This document shows, one piece after another, positions 8,501-15,895 of a stretch of DNA of 39,426 nucleotides (positions within the stretch are counted from its first letter, which is position 1; each line of letters opens with the position of its first letter). Both the position numbers and the translations under genes were made by a program. Source of the DNA: Gammaproteobacteria bacterium (lineage in GTDB: Bacteria; Pseudomonadota; Gammaproteobacteria; UBA1113). The stretch is taken from assembly GCA_020051155.1 (NCBI GenBank), contig JAGVJK010000027.1, positions 1-39,426 of the forward strand, written 5' to 3'. The notes below the pieces were generated by a model. The model saw only the letters and a program-made list of their open reading frames with translations. It did not search any database and was not told the origin of the DNA.

Positions 8501-8673
8501 GCTAGTTGATTTTTTTTCTCTGTTAATTCTACCTGCTGCGTGGAGTCATTCACTCTATTTGCGAGACGATGAGACTCGGGGTTTGCGAACACCGGTGTGG
8601 TCATTGCAAACCAGACCATCCCTAGTAAACACAAAAATAGGCTAATAACAATTCTACGATCAAGATCTTTCAT
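5599..8673 (-). CDS. Large MscS-family mechanosensitive channel (MscK/MscM-like)
   Basis: Osmotic-pressure release channel of the inner membrane, about 1024 aa, near the size of E. coli MscK and YjeP (about 1110-1120 aa). A signal-like segment is followed by a long Gln-rich periplasmic coiled coil (about residues 40-400), many membrane helices (about 430-860) and a C-terminal MscS pore and beta domain. The pore helix signature GGFAIAAGFGMRDLLKN and the following LLLLIERPVRTGDLV are clear. The start is taken as the ATG at 8673, one base after the ampG stop; an in-frame GTG at 8685 would overlap ampG. Neither start has a strong ribosome site, so coupling to ampG is likely. MscK and MscM cannot be separated here. 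Confidence 0.92.
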   Translation of the reverse strand: MKDLDRRIVISLFLCLLGMVWFAMTTPVFANPESHRLANRVNDSTQQVELTEKKNQLAAENYKKLSDTFDRLAATATPVTKEDIERAELESALASANVDAATIAKAESQQNKETTMSRMKELEMQLQGLTLAAGTTYSVSQRLEKLQTDLNHQRELVKAQEDQIVALDAGLQWAKQTYDLRERWKSTLLAHYNAQEQAQRELALEQQERSLQQQQRQWLDRLAVLNGQLQPAAQGLSVKKSLNTEAIELQILQAQENSNLIHLQLVFLHVENVMAGISQNLTVDQSLMLLNTQINQMKVTQNELLSVSALIEQKVKFLTQRQVLEKARLKKELISTEAYTTYNQSLSSLLTQYQNYQQQLSQLSDKNDALLLQVQKKLKQSLARRQGLPGFSVQAWGNLGYKLMSMPELTVKMVHALNAQVMLAFSKISLKNLLLTILIEAGLLVLTWWLKRSLTLLVDKVGKDRRRISDNLRFIVLRLALCNVWSVYGVTAVFSSLWLLGVPFKSVTPILWLALVGLIFKMLMTLARIVLTETTTEAAGRDIKLYRHLRWALLSGAVLTMITVLAQRLPVGFEVRDFFNRLFALFLLLVAVLLLRGWGVVPYLLAPYADRTRPYVMNAVKLLSFLVPLTLLITALIGFFGYVDLAWTISRYEGKLLLVLISYVLLHGFLTDFLDWVSEFLIRHLRNGWLWTQAVLKPIDKILQIGLFVAAVATLFFLYGWGRESTVVQALIKFSKLHLLELKGTVITPLGLIEFTVTGFVLYWVSRWTREFAYRWMFARTEDVGLRNSLAAFTQYSVVVVGFFIALKIIGIDLSGIEYILGGFAIAAGFGMRDLLKNYASGLLLLIERPVRTGDLVSIGNFEGEVTRIGMRSMTVKTWDHMEVLVPNSETFDKPFTNWTHQDGIVRTVVPLKFDRKDDPNFVREVIFSVIKHHPQIVSLPEPEVLMMQLNEYCFDLEIRYFINLQTGSSRVVVRSEVLFTLWAAFKFHNITPPHPQQDIHVRTLPETEQHARPYMRHLIKRGT

Positions 8674-8674
8674 T

Positions 8675-9913
8675 TTACACTTCACTGATTGATTGCGTTA
8701 CTAACTGGCCTTTTAACGGTAGCCACCATAACAATAATAATCCGGGTAACGCCATTAAACTGCTAATCAAGTAAAAATGCGCCCAACCTACGGCAACTAC
8801 TAACAAACCTGACACAGGTCCGACAAATACTCGACCTACTGCTGCAAACGCTGAAAATAATGCAAACTGTGCAGCCGAATGACGCTTATCGCATAAGCTC
8901 ATTAACAAAGCCACTAATGCTGCAGTGCCCATGCCTGAAAAAAAGTTTTCGCCAAACACAGCGATAAACAACAATACAAAACTTTTTCCCGCCCAGGCCA
9001 ATAACATAAATAATAAATTGGACAGTCCCTGTAAAATTCCAAAATAAAATAGTGCAGGGAATAAGCCTAAACGGGTCATGACCCCACCGCCCACAAATAT
9101 TCCCAGAATACTTGCGCCAATACCGACAGTCTTATTCACTAATCCCACATCGGTTAAGGAAAAATGCACGCCTTGCAACAAAAATGGCGTGCTTAAGCTC
9201 ATAGCGAAAGCATCCGTTAATTTATAAGAAATGATAATCAGTAATAGCAACAGCGCATACTCACGCTGAAAAAACTCTTGTAATGGCTCCATCACTGCTT
9301 GATACAAAGATGAAGGAACGGCAACGACCTCCGACTCTTTCAAAAAAAACGTCACACTGATACTGAGTAACATGCAACCTGCCATTAAGCGATAGGTGGT
9401 ATCCCAACCTAAATGATCCGCCAAAATAAAAGCAATGGCGCCCGAGATCAACATACCAACGCGATAACCGCCGGTGGTGTAGGCAGCCCCCATACCCCGC
9501 TCATCGGCTGGCAACACATCAGTACGGTAAGCATCAATGGCAATGTCCTGGCTCGCGGAACAAATTGCAACGGCAAAGGCTAAGCTGGCTAATAAAATCG
9601 GATGAGTAGAAGGTTCAAAACAAGCCATGATAGCAATCGTACCCACTAAGGCACATTGTGTTATCAAAATCCAACCTGCACGTCGCCCAAGAAACGGGGG
9701 AATATATCGATCAAACAAGGGTGCCCATAAAAACTTGTAGACATAGGGTTGCCCTAGTAACGCTAAAAAACCAATAGCAACGAGGCTAACACCGGCGGTG
9801 CTATACCAAGCTTGTAGTGCAGAGCCTGTTAAGGCTAGAGGCAAACCGGAGGCAATACCTAGAAAAAAAATACCGACAAGTCGAGGATTAATCCATGCTA
9901 ATCGTCTCACCAT
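8675..9913 (-). CDS. ampG: AmpG-like muropeptide permease (MFS)
   Basis: Imports anhydromuropeptides from the periplasm for cell-wall recycling. The 412-aa protein has about 12 hydrophobic segments. AmpG-type features are the N-terminal FLGIASGLPLALTGSALQAW, the WAPLFDRYIPP loop after helix 2, and SQDIAIDAYRTDVLPADERG around residues 120-139, the hallmark of this MFS subgroup. Starts at ATG 9913 with GGAG 5 bases upstream. It appears to be the first gene of the seven-gene run down to 1671. E. coli AmpG is somewhat longer (491 aa) because of extra C-terminal helices. Confidence 0.9.
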   Translation of the reverse strand: MVRRLAWINPRLVGIFFLGIASGLPLALTGSALQAWYSTAGVSLVAIGFLALLGQPYVYKFLWAPLFDRYIPPFLGRRAGWILITQCALVGTIAIMACFEPSTHPILLASLAFAVAICSASQDIAIDAYRTDVLPADERGMGAAYTTGGYRVGMLISGAIAFILADHLGWDTTYRLMAGCMLLSISVTFFLKESEVVAVPSSLYQAVMEPLQEFFQREYALLLLLIIISYKLTDAFAMSLSTPFLLQGVHFSLTDVGLVNKTVGIGASILGIFVGGGVMTRLGLFPALFYFGILQGLSNLLFMLLAWAGKSFVLLFIAVFGENFFSGMGTAALVALLMSLCDKRHSAAQFALFSAFAAVGRVFVGPVSGLLVVAVGWAHFYLISSLMALPGLLLLWWLPLKGQLVTQSISEV

Positions 9914-9959
9914 CGGACTCCAACATTGTTATTATTTTATTTAAGGCCTACTAACAAAT

Positions 9960-9985
9960 GCACCGCACAAAAAACTGTGCGGTGC
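9960..9985 (-). terminator. Hairpin terminator after the FKBP gene
   Basis: A perfect 9-bp stem, GCACCGCAC / GTGCGGTGC, with an 8-base A/T-rich loop, lies between the end of the FKBP gene and the start of ampG. On the minus strand it is followed by ATTTGTTA rather than a long T run, so it may be a weak or factor-assisted terminator. It would separate the FKBP transcript from the ampG operon. Confidence 0.6.
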
Positions 9986-10039
9986 TCTCTTGCGAGAATG
10001 AATCCACGTATGGACTTTCCCTACAAAGTCATGATCACA

Positions 10040-10870
10040 TTAACTTTGTTTTTTATCTGTAGCTGCAGGCGCTCCCACAGAAATCAAATGCACTTTAAAT
10101 ACCAAGGTTTCATTGGGACCAATTGGACCGCCCAACCCTTTATCGCCATAAGCTAATTTAGGTGGAATGTACAATTCCCAGGTTGCACCAGCTTTCATCA
10201 TTTGCAACGCTTGTTGCCAACCTTCAATCACTTGTGATAATTGGAACGTTGCTGGTTTGCCACGTTGGTATGTGCTATCAAACACTTGACCATTAATGAG
10301 CTTACCTTCGTAATCAACGGTAACAACATCGCTGCTAGCGGGCATTTTGCCTTTGCCGTCATCAATCACTTTATATTGCAAACCATTTGCAGTGACTTTC
10401 ACACCGGGCTTGGTTTTATTATCGTCGAGGAATTTCTGCCCTGCTTGTAAATTTTTGTCTCCCAACACTTTCATGTCCGCTTGCTGTTTAGCAATGATTT
10501 GCTTTTGCAAGGTCAACAATGTTTGTCGCATTTCATCATCGGTCATCAATAAGGGAGAGCCGGCTAAACCATCTTTAATACCGCGAGCTAACATATCGAT
10601 ATTAAGTTGTAAATTTTGCGCTTTTAAACTTTTCCCCATGTCTACACCAATGGTGTAGCTGGCACGATCATTATCGTTTTTCAAAGGACTCACAGTTGCT
10701 GCTGTGGTGGTGGTTGGTTGCGCGGACGTTACCGCAGGAGATGTCGATGGCGTTGCAGAGGTTGCAGGGGTTGGTGATGTTGTTGGTGCTGGTGTTGGTG
10801 TCGCTGGTGTCGCAGCTGCTTGCACAGCAACACATCCCAGAACCACAGCCAATGTTGTTTTTAATTTCAT
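10040..10870 (-). CDS. Mip-like periplasmic FKBP peptidyl-prolyl isomerase
   Basis: Cis-trans prolyl isomerase exported to the periplasm or surface, 276 aa. Order: signal peptide (to about residue 20), a roughly 45-residue Thr/Pro/Ser/Ala-rich linker, an FKBP N-terminal dimerisation region (ASYTIGVDMGKSLKAQ, then a long helix), and a C-terminal FKBP domain. The last has VDYEGKLINGQVFDST, QVIEGWQQALQMMKAG and IPPKLAYGDKG, which are active-site motifs as in Legionella Mip. The linker is absent from classical Mip and is the odd part. Start at ATG 10870 with AAGGGAG; an ATG five codons upstream overlaps that site. A promoter region shared with sdaA lies upstream; a hairpin follows. Confidence 0.92.
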   Translation of the reverse strand: MKLKTTLAVVLGCVAVQAAATPATPTPAPTTSPTPATSATPSTSPAVTSAQPTTTTAATVSPLKNDNDRASYTIGVDMGKSLKAQNLQLNIDMLARGIKDGLAGSPLLMTDDEMRQTLLTLQKQIIAKQQADMKVLGDKNLQAGQKFLDDNKTKPGVKVTANGLQYKVIDDGKGKMPASSDVVTVDYEGKLINGQVFDSTYQRGKPATFQLSQVIEGWQQALQMMKAGATWELYIPPKLAYGDKGLGGPIGPNETLVFKVHLISVGAPAATDKKQS

Positions 10871-11032
10871 GGTTACTCCCTTCATGGGAACGTTATCTCG
10901 TACACGTTCCTTATTGTTTCGTTATTACAAACCTTCGTACCAAGCAGCGGTGCATACCACTTCGTACGAACGGTATACACGTCTTGAACTGCTGTATTGT
11001 GCCTGAAAAAAAAATGAATTCCTACTCTGTTT

Positions 11033-11061
11033 TTGCTATCTTTCTGCATTTCCCATAGAAT
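11033..11061 (+). promoter_or_regulatory. Candidate sigma-70 promoter for sdaA
   Basis: TTGCTA (11033-11038), a 17-base spacer and TAGAAT (11056-11061) end 33 bases before the sdaA start. This is a good spacing with four or five of six consensus bases per hexamer. The rest of 10886-11094 holds several short repeats of a CGTAC-type motif (around 10893, 10936 and 10965) that could be regulator sites, without further support. Confidence 0.5.
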
Positions 11062-11094
11062 AGTGAACAGTTATCTCACAAAAAAGAGCACAAA

Positions 11095-12456
11095 ATGAAC
11101 ATTAGCATTTTTGAATTGTTAACCATTGGTATCGGCCCTTCAAGTTCTCATACTGTAGGACCTATGCGCGCTGCAAAAACCTTTGTGGATGACCTACAAT
11201 CTCTGCTGTCGCAAGTGGTTTCGATTCGAGTTGAACTCTATGGTTCTCTCGCGTTAACCGGCGGTGGCCATGGCACTGCCCCGGCTATTTTAAATGGATT
11301 GGAAGGACAAACGCCGGAAGACGTTCAGCCTGAAATGGTTCCACTACGTGCACAGCAAATCATCGATCAACAGATTATTCAATTAAAAGGCGAGCATCCC
11401 ATCGCTTTTGATATGGCTCATGATTTTCTATTTCATTACAACGAAACATTACCACAGCACCCTAATGGTATGCGATTTAGCGCCTTCAACGCTGGAGGAC
11501 AGTTATTGAAGACGGCCGATATTTTTTCCATTGGTGGAGGGTTTATTGTTAAGTCAGACGCCTTCAATCAACCTTTAGCGGAAGAAAAAACTGTCCCATA
11601 TCCTTTTGCCACCGCTCGCGAATTACTCGCTCATTGCAAACAACACTCTCTGAATATCAGCGATATCATGTTAGCTAACGAATGTGTTTGGCGTTCTAAA
11701 GCAGAGGTGAAACACCACTTATTACACATCGCTGATGTGATGAAGCACTGCATTGAGCGAGGTTGTACTGCCACTGAAACTTACTTACCAGGTAGCTTAC
11801 ATGTAAAACGACGTGCTCCCAGTTTATATGCCAAACTTTCAAAAGATGGCACCCAAAAAATACAAGACATGATGAATTGGGTGAATCTGTATGCCTTGGC
11901 AGTCAATGAAGAAAATGCTGCCGGTGGCCGTGTTGTCACTGCACCAACCAACGGAGCAGCGGGAATCATTCCTGCTGTATTATCGTATTATATTCATTTC
12001 TGTGAAAACGCTACGGATGATGGCATCATTCGTTATTTACTCACTGCGGGCGCTATTGCCATCCTTTATAAAAAAGGAGCTTCTATTTCTGCTGCAGAAG
12101 TCGGTTGCCAAGGTGAGGTAGGTGTTGCCTGTTCCATGGCCGCAGGTGCCTTAGCTGAAATCTTAGGTGGTACTCCCAATCAAGTGGAAAATGCCGCTGA
12201 AATTGGTATGGAGCATAATCTAGGATTAACCTGCGATCCGATCGCAGGACTGGTACAAATCCCCTGCATTGAACGCAACACTATGGGATCTATTCAAGCC
12301 ATTAATGCCGCGCAATTAGCATTGATGGGTGATGGTGAACATTTAGTTTCGTTAGATAAAGTCATCGCCACCATGTTGCAAACTGGACGTGATATGCAAA
12401 CCAGTTATAAAGAAACAGCAAAAGGTGGACTCGCTGTTAATCACCCTGAATGTTAG
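11095..12456 (+). CDS. sdaA: L-serine dehydratase, iron-sulfur type
   Basis: Deaminates L-serine to pyruvate and ammonia in the cytoplasm using a [4Fe-4S] cluster. 453 aa in one chain, joining the beta domain ([14 protein letters not shown] at 14-27) and the alpha domain. Cluster cysteines by position are Cys338 (EVGCQGEVG), Cys380 (LTCDPIAG) and Cys391 (PCIERN). The last residue is Cys453, ending NHPEC. In Legionella pneumophila serine dehydratase the C-terminal Cys is known to fill the fourth iron site as a tail-in-mouth ligand, and the same arrangement is visible here. It probably forms a unit with ychJ, whose ribosome site starts at its stop codon. Serine catabolism fits an amino-acid-using, host-associated bacterium (inference). 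Confidence 0.96.
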   Translation: MNISIFELLTIGIGPSSSHTVGPMRAAKTFVDDLQSLLSQVVSIRVELYGSLALTGGGHGTAPAILNGLEGQTPEDVQPEMVPLRAQQIIDQQIIQLKGEHPIAFDMAHDFLFHYNETLPQHPNGMRFSAFNAGGQLLKTADIFSIGGGFIVKSDAFNQPLAEEKTVPYPFATARELLAHCKQHSLNISDIMLANECVWRSKAEVKHHLLHIADVMKHCIERGCTATETYLPGSLHVKRRAPSLYAKLSKDGTQKIQDMMNWVNLYALAVNEENAAGGRVVTAPTNGAAGIIPAVLSYYIHFCENATDDGIIRYLLTAGAIAILYKKGASISAAEVGCQGEVGVACSMAAGALAEILGGTPNQVENAAEIGMEHNLGLTCDPIAGLVQIPCIERNTMGSIQAINAAQLALMGDGEHLVSLDKVIATMLQTGRDMQTSYKETAKGGLAVNHPEC

Positions 12457-12467
12457 GAGTTAATGTT

Positions 12468-12962
12468 ATGTCACAATGTCCTTGCGGATCTCATGAGTTA
12501 TATGTTCAATGCTGCGGGCAATATATTGATGGTGCAGAAACAGCACCAACGCCTGAAGCCTTAATGCGTTCGCGTTATACCGCTTATACGCAAGCCAATA
12601 TGGATTATATCCAGAAGACGATGCAAGGTGAACCGGTTAAGGACTTTGATCCTGTTCTTTCAAAAGAGTGGGCACAACATTGCGATTGGCAACAATTGCA
12701 AGTACTGCACTGCCAGCAACTTTCTTCCAATCACGGTTTTGTGGAGTTTATCGCTCATTATCAATCAAAAGGACAACACCAACATTTACATGAAGTCAGT
12801 GAATTTCGTCGTATTAGCGGTGTTTGGTTTTATGTGGGCGGTGAAATACCGGCTATCAAACGTAATCCCATACGCAAACAAGCAAAGCTTGGACGCAATG
12901 ATCCCTGCCATTGTGGTAGTAGCAAAAAATATAAGCAATGTTGCATGCTAAAGGAAGGCTGA
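12468..12962 (+). CDS. ychJ: YchJ-family SEC-C protein (UPF0225)
   Basis: 164-aa cytoplasmic protein of the UPF0225/YchJ family, function unknown. It has SEC-C type zinc-binding motifs at both ends, [14 protein letters not shown] at the N-terminus and [16 protein letters not shown] at the C-terminus, around an NTF2-like middle ([28 protein letters not shown]). The start is the ATG at 12468, with AGGAG eight bases upstream; an earlier in-frame ATG at 12450 overlaps the sdaA stop region and would add six residues. It follows sdaA by 11 bp, so co-transcription is likely. Confidence 0.9.
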   Translation: MSQCPCGSHELYVQCCGQYIDGAETAPTPEALMRSRYTAYTQANMDYIQKTMQGEPVKDFDPVLSKEWAQHCDWQQLQVLHCQQLSSNHGFVEFIAHYQSKGQHQHLHEVSEFRRISGVWFYVGGEIPAIKRNPIRKQAKLGRNDPCHCGSSKKYKQCCMLKEG

Positions 12963-12988
12963 TATACTTGAGGTGCGCTAGTATATCA
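12941..12988 (+). promoter_or_regulatory. Candidate cytochrome b561 promoter with inverted repeat
   Basis: TTGCAT (12941-12946), 16 bases, TATACT (12963-12968) forms a promoter-like pair at the end of ychJ. The -10 is inside a perfect 9-bp inverted repeat, TGATATACT (12960-12968) and AGTATATCA (12980-12988) with an 11-base gap, which would span -10 to about +14. This is an operator-like layout; alternatively the repeat is an RNA hairpin in an sdaA-ychJ-cytochrome transcript. Confidence 0.45.
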
Positions 12989-12999
12989 AGGATCTGATT

Positions 13000-13542
13000 A
13001 TGCCTTTTAGAAATACGCCTCTTCGTTATGGTTATGTTGCTGTCACCCTGCATTGGATGATGGCCCTTCTCGTCATTGGTATGCTATGTCTAGGTTTATA
13101 TATGACGGGGCTGTCTGCCAGTTTGGAAAAACTTAAACTGTATGGTTTACATAAATCCTTTGGTGTATTGATCTTGATGTTAGTCACTATTCGTTTAGCT
13201 TGGCGCTTTAGTAGCATCATTCCGGCATTACCTTCTACTCTTGCTACGTGGCAAAAAATAGCAGCCCATGTTTCCCATGTCGCACTTTACGCTTGCTTAT
13301 TCATTATGCCCCTTAGCGGCTGGCTCATGTCTGTTACTGCAGGAATACCTGTATCCTTTTTTGGATTATTCCTGCTACCAGCACCTTTCGCAGCGGATCA
13401 TCCGTTGCATGTATTCTTTCTTACACTCCATCAATGGTGTGCCTTTGTTTTGATTGGACTCATTTGCATTCATATTGGTGCTGCATTGCAACACCACTTC
13501 ATTTACAAAGACACGATCTTAAAAAGAATGTTGCCCTGGTAA
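13000..13542 (+). CDS. Cytochrome b561 family protein
   Basis: Inner-membrane di-heme electron carrier of the bacterial b561 (CybB/YodB) type, 180 aa, four membrane helices. Candidate heme ligands are His18 (TLHWMM), His51 (YGLHKSFG), His144 (LTLHQW) and His158 (CIHIGAALQHHF), matching the family spacing. In E. coli CybB has been described as a superoxide:quinone oxidoreductase; that activity here is inference. ATG at 13000 follows AAGGA by 8 bases. It ends 35 bp before a 95-bp repeat copy, tail to tail with bufC. Confidence 0.9.
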   Translation: MPFRNTPLRYGYVAVTLHWMMALLVIGMLCLGLYMTGLSASLEKLKLYGLHKSFGVLILMLVTIRLAWRFSSIIPALPSTLATWQKIAAHVSHVALYACLFIMPLSGWLMSVTAGIPVSFFGLFLLPAPFAADHPLHVFFLTLHQWCAFVLIGLICIHIGAALQHHFIYKDTILKRMLPW

Positions 13543-13577
13543 TTGAATAGGTTATTAAGACAGATCGTCTCTGCAGC

Positions 13578-13672
13578 GGTGTCTGGCACATTTGTTTGGA
13601 AAGAGGGCATCTAGTATTCTGTAATAATAGAAAAGAGAACTAACGTTGAAGCATTCTCGTGTGCCTGACACT
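13578..13672 (-). repeat. 95-bp RAYT-associated core repeat, isolated copy 5 (inverted)
   Basis: From GGTGTCTGGCAC to GTGCCTGACACT, again exactly 95 bp and about 12 kb from the transposase. It has no left or right module, so it defines the minimal dispersed unit. It sits in the intergenic gap between two convergent genes (cytochrome b561 and bufC), the typical place for REP/BIME elements. No convincing target-site duplication flanks it. Confidence 0.92.
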
Positions 13673-13683
13673 GCTATTGAGGT

Positions 13684-14454
13684 CTATCTTAAAATTAGAC
13701 CTTGCTGGATCCATGTTTTCAGAAAATTGATGGCTTGAATCGGAACTTCTTCCTCTTTAAACCATTGACAGAGCAATTCGCAAAGAGACGCCATATCGCC
13801 ACCGTTAACACAGTGCTCAAAGGCTTGTTGTTCTATCAGTGACATGGGACGAAATTGTATTTGGTATTCATGACGCCACATCAAATAAACAGCGGTGTTC
13901 TCTAATGGTGTGGGCTCCAAAGAATTCTCTTCTTCGTGCACACGCCAAAGATCAACGGTATTCCAGCGCAAATCAATCTGACGCCACGCAGCAATAAAAG
14001 CAAAGGTCATCGTTGCCCAATTCCCTGCTGGAATTGCCGTTAAGTCATCCAATGTCATGATAGTACAACTATCAGCCGCGTCAAACAACTCTGCGAGCAG
14101 CCATTCAAATTGCGCCATTTCACCCACTACGGGCACTTCTACATACCACTCATGCTGCATGAGAAACGTTGAAAACCCTTGACCAAACCAACGAATAGAA
14201 CGAAATCGCGAAGGATAGTGTTGCACATACTGTCTTGCAACTTCCTCAAAATCATCATCACCTAATAAAGACAGCACGCCCGGAAAATCCTTTGATAATG
14301 ACTCAATCAAACGCAATACATAAGCATTACTATAAATAGCCAATCGCTCTTGCGCATCTTGTAAATTTTTTTGTTGAATCTTTGTTTCAAACAGTGATGA
14401 TTGCTCTAATAAATACGCTTGAAACATTTGTTGCAAATCTACTAGCTGTTTCAT
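13684..14454 (-). CDS. bufC: BufC-type partner protein (DUF2063)
   Basis: 256-aa DUF2063 (HvfC/BufC N-terminal) protein, the usual partner of the DUF692 enzyme, thought to present the precursor peptide. What is seen: the N-terminal helix pattern LVDLQQMFQAYLLEQ, RLAIYSNAYVLRLIESLSKDFPGVLSLLGDDDF around residues 37-69, and YVQHYPSRFRSIRWFGQGFSTFL, all typical of the family. Its start codon overlaps the bufB stop by four bases (ATGA), so the two are translationally coupled. It ends 12 bp from a 95-bp repeat copy. Confidence 0.88.
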   Translation of the reverse strand: MKQLVDLQQMFQAYLLEQSSLFETKIQQKNLQDAQERLAIYSNAYVLRLIESLSKDFPGVLSLLGDDDFEEVARQYVQHYPSRFRSIRWFGQGFSTFLMQHEWYVEVPVVGEMAQFEWLLAELFDAADSCTIMTLDDLTAIPAGNWATMTFAFIAAWRQIDLRWNTVDLWRVHEEENSLEPTPLENTAVYLMWRHEYQIQFRPMSLIEQQAFEHCVNGGDMASLCELLCQWFKEEEVPIQAINFLKTWIQQGLILR

Positions 14455-15296
14455 AAAGCAGTCTCAAGCTCCATCATGCGACTAATCCTGCGTGCTTCTT
14501 GCAACTCTGTGACTAAATCTTCTAGTGGCGGAATATTATCATCACGTTCAATCATCGTTGATATGCGACCGAAACGTTGGCAAGCTTGGGCATAGAGTTC
14601 CCAAACTGGTGGAATCACATCTTGATCATGGGTATCAACGATATAATGATCGAGATAAGAATGACCGGCAAGATGAAATTGTTTCACCCGATTAACGGCG
14701 ATCTGATTGAGATACGTTAGCGGATCAAATTGATGATTCATACCACTGACATAAATATTGTTGATATCGAGTAAAATAAAACAATCCGCTTGTTGAGCAA
14801 TTTCATTTAAAAAATCCCACTCTGACATATCAGAGTCTTGATAGGTTAAATAACTTGATACATTCTCTATGAGGATTTGGCGCCCTAAATAATCTTGAAT
14901 CTGCTGAATGCGTGAAACGACGTGTCTCACTACTTCCATCGTATAAGGCAATGGTAATAGATCATGGACATTATATCCATCAACGCCGGTCCAACACAGA
15001 TGATCCGAAACCCACGCTGGCTGCACTCGTTGTATCAGTTGCTTAAATTCCGCTAAGTATTGTTGATCTAAGGGATCTGTACTGCCTAGCGATAAAGAAA
15101 CACCATGCATCACCATCGGATAGTTTTCGCGAATTTTGTCGAGATAATAAAGAGGCTTACCGCCTGGAATCATATAATTTTCAGTGATGATTTCAAACCA
15201 GTCTACCTGCGGTTGCGTGGTGATGATGGCTTGGTAATGTTCGGGACGCAATCCCAATCCAAAACCTAAATAGGGAAAATTTTTTGTTTTATTCAT
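14451..15296 (-). CDS. bufB: MNIO-family (DUF692) iron enzyme BufB
   Basis: Multinuclear non-heme iron-dependent oxidative enzyme, 281 aa, TIM-barrel family DUF692. Known relatives (MbnB, BufB) modify cysteines of a precursor peptide. Candidate metal residues in family motifs are Glu39 (ITENY), His64 (MHGVSLS), His99 (SDHLCW), Glu144 (LIENVSSY), Asp177 (LLDINN), His208/His212 (FHLAGHS) and Glu250 (MIERD). With the upstream Cys-rich peptide gene and downstream DUF2063 gene this is a complete bufferin ABC set. Oxazolone/thioamide or thiooxazole products on Cys are known from related systems; the exact product here is not knowable from sequence. ATG at 15296. Confidence 0.92.
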   Translation of the reverse strand: MNKTKNFPYLGFGLGLRPEHYQAIITTQPQVDWFEIITENYMIPGGKPLYYLDKIRENYPMVMHGVSLSLGSTDPLDQQYLAEFKQLIQRVQPAWVSDHLCWTGVDGYNVHDLLPLPYTMEVVRHVVSRIQQIQDYLGRQILIENVSSYLTYQDSDMSEWDFLNEIAQQADCFILLDINNIYVSGMNHQFDPLTYLNQIAVNRVKQFHLAGHSYLDHYIVDTHDQDVIPPVWELYAQACQRFGRISTMIERDDNIPPLEDLVTELQEARRISRMMELETAL

Positions 15297-15320
15297 TTAG
15301 ATGCTCATTCCATGCAACTC

Positions 15321-15356
15321 AAAAAAGGGAGCGATATCTCATGGGAGATATCGCTC
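15321..15356 (-). terminator. Strong intrinsic terminator between bufA and bufB
   Basis: A perfect 12-bp stem, GAGCGATATCTC (15329-15340) and GAGATATCGCTC (15345-15356), with a 4-base loop. On the minus strand it runs into CCC and then six T (15326-15321). It sits 21 bp after the bufA stop and 32 bp before bufB. Partial termination here would give far more precursor than enzyme mRNA. Confidence 0.85.
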
Positions 15357-15377
15357 ATTTCTGTCAATACTACAGAA

Positions 15378-15722
15378 TTATTCTTGACTTGTAGGAGCAG
15401 CATCTTTAGCAGCTGACGCATCTTTAGAAGCATCAGGTGCAGTTGTGGTACCACCTGCTTTTTTACATTTTTTCTCAGACTTCATCATTTTCATGCCTTT
15501 TCCTTTGCAGGAATTTTTGCCTTTGCAAGCATTTGCATTGGTTTTGCAGCTACCTTTGCCTTTGCATGAATTCACGCCATAACAAGCTACACCTGCTTTA
15601 GCGGCAGCTGTCGTTGTAGCAGCATCAGAAGAAGTAGCAGCTGCCATCGCAATGGATGATGCAGCCAATAAGCCAGCTGCTGTCGCTGCTAAGGCTGTAC
15701 CCAATACTCGTTTATTCAACAT
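15378..15722 (-). CDS. bufA: Bufferin-type metallophore precursor (BufA, Cys-Lys-Gly rich)
   Basis: Exported ribosomally made metal-binding peptide precursor, 114 aa. Signal peptide to about residue 28 (AASSIAMAAA), an Ala/Thr spacer, a core with six Cys (47, 53, 59, 66, 72, 86) in a repeated CKGK pattern (CYGVNSCKGKGSCK and ACKGKNSCKGKG), then a Lys-rich and an Ala/Asp/Lys tail. The CYGVNSC core resembles the BufA2 type more than the DUF2282/BufA1 type. The start at ATG 15722 has AAGGAG five bases upstream; the longer upstream reading frame lacks a site. Known bufferins bind copper after Cys modification by the MNIO enzyme; the metal here is inferred. Confidence 0.9.
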   Translation of the reverse strand: MLNKRVLGTALAATAAGLLAASSIAMAAATSSDAATTTAAAKAGVACYGVNSCKGKGSCKTNANACKGKNSCKGKGMKMMKSEKKCKKAGGTTTAPDASKDASAAKDAAPTSQE

Positions 15723-15895
15723 TTCAGACTCCTTATCATATACTTGAAAAGTAAAACTATTAGCCCATGCATGACAAAACAGATGCCCTGCCATACATTT
15801 CAGAGCATAGCGCAGGTTCTATCAAATGTGTAGTTTGTCAAAATTGTTGAGATAGCGGTGACACCCATGCCGTCAAAAAAATGACGTCATAACAA

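Noticed and set aside
10696..11058. Long plus-strand frames opposite the FKBP signal and linker
   Set aside because: They arise from the Thr/Pro/Ala-rich coding sequence on the minus strand; low-complexity shadow frames.
13560..13690. Target-site duplication around the isolated 95-bp copy
   Set aside because: Flanks share no convincing direct repeat beyond two bases; HUH-type systems usually leave none.
15723..15895. Promoter for bufA
   Set aside because: A TTGACA is present on the minus strand, but no -10 hexamer occurs at 15-19 bases; not strong enough to list.
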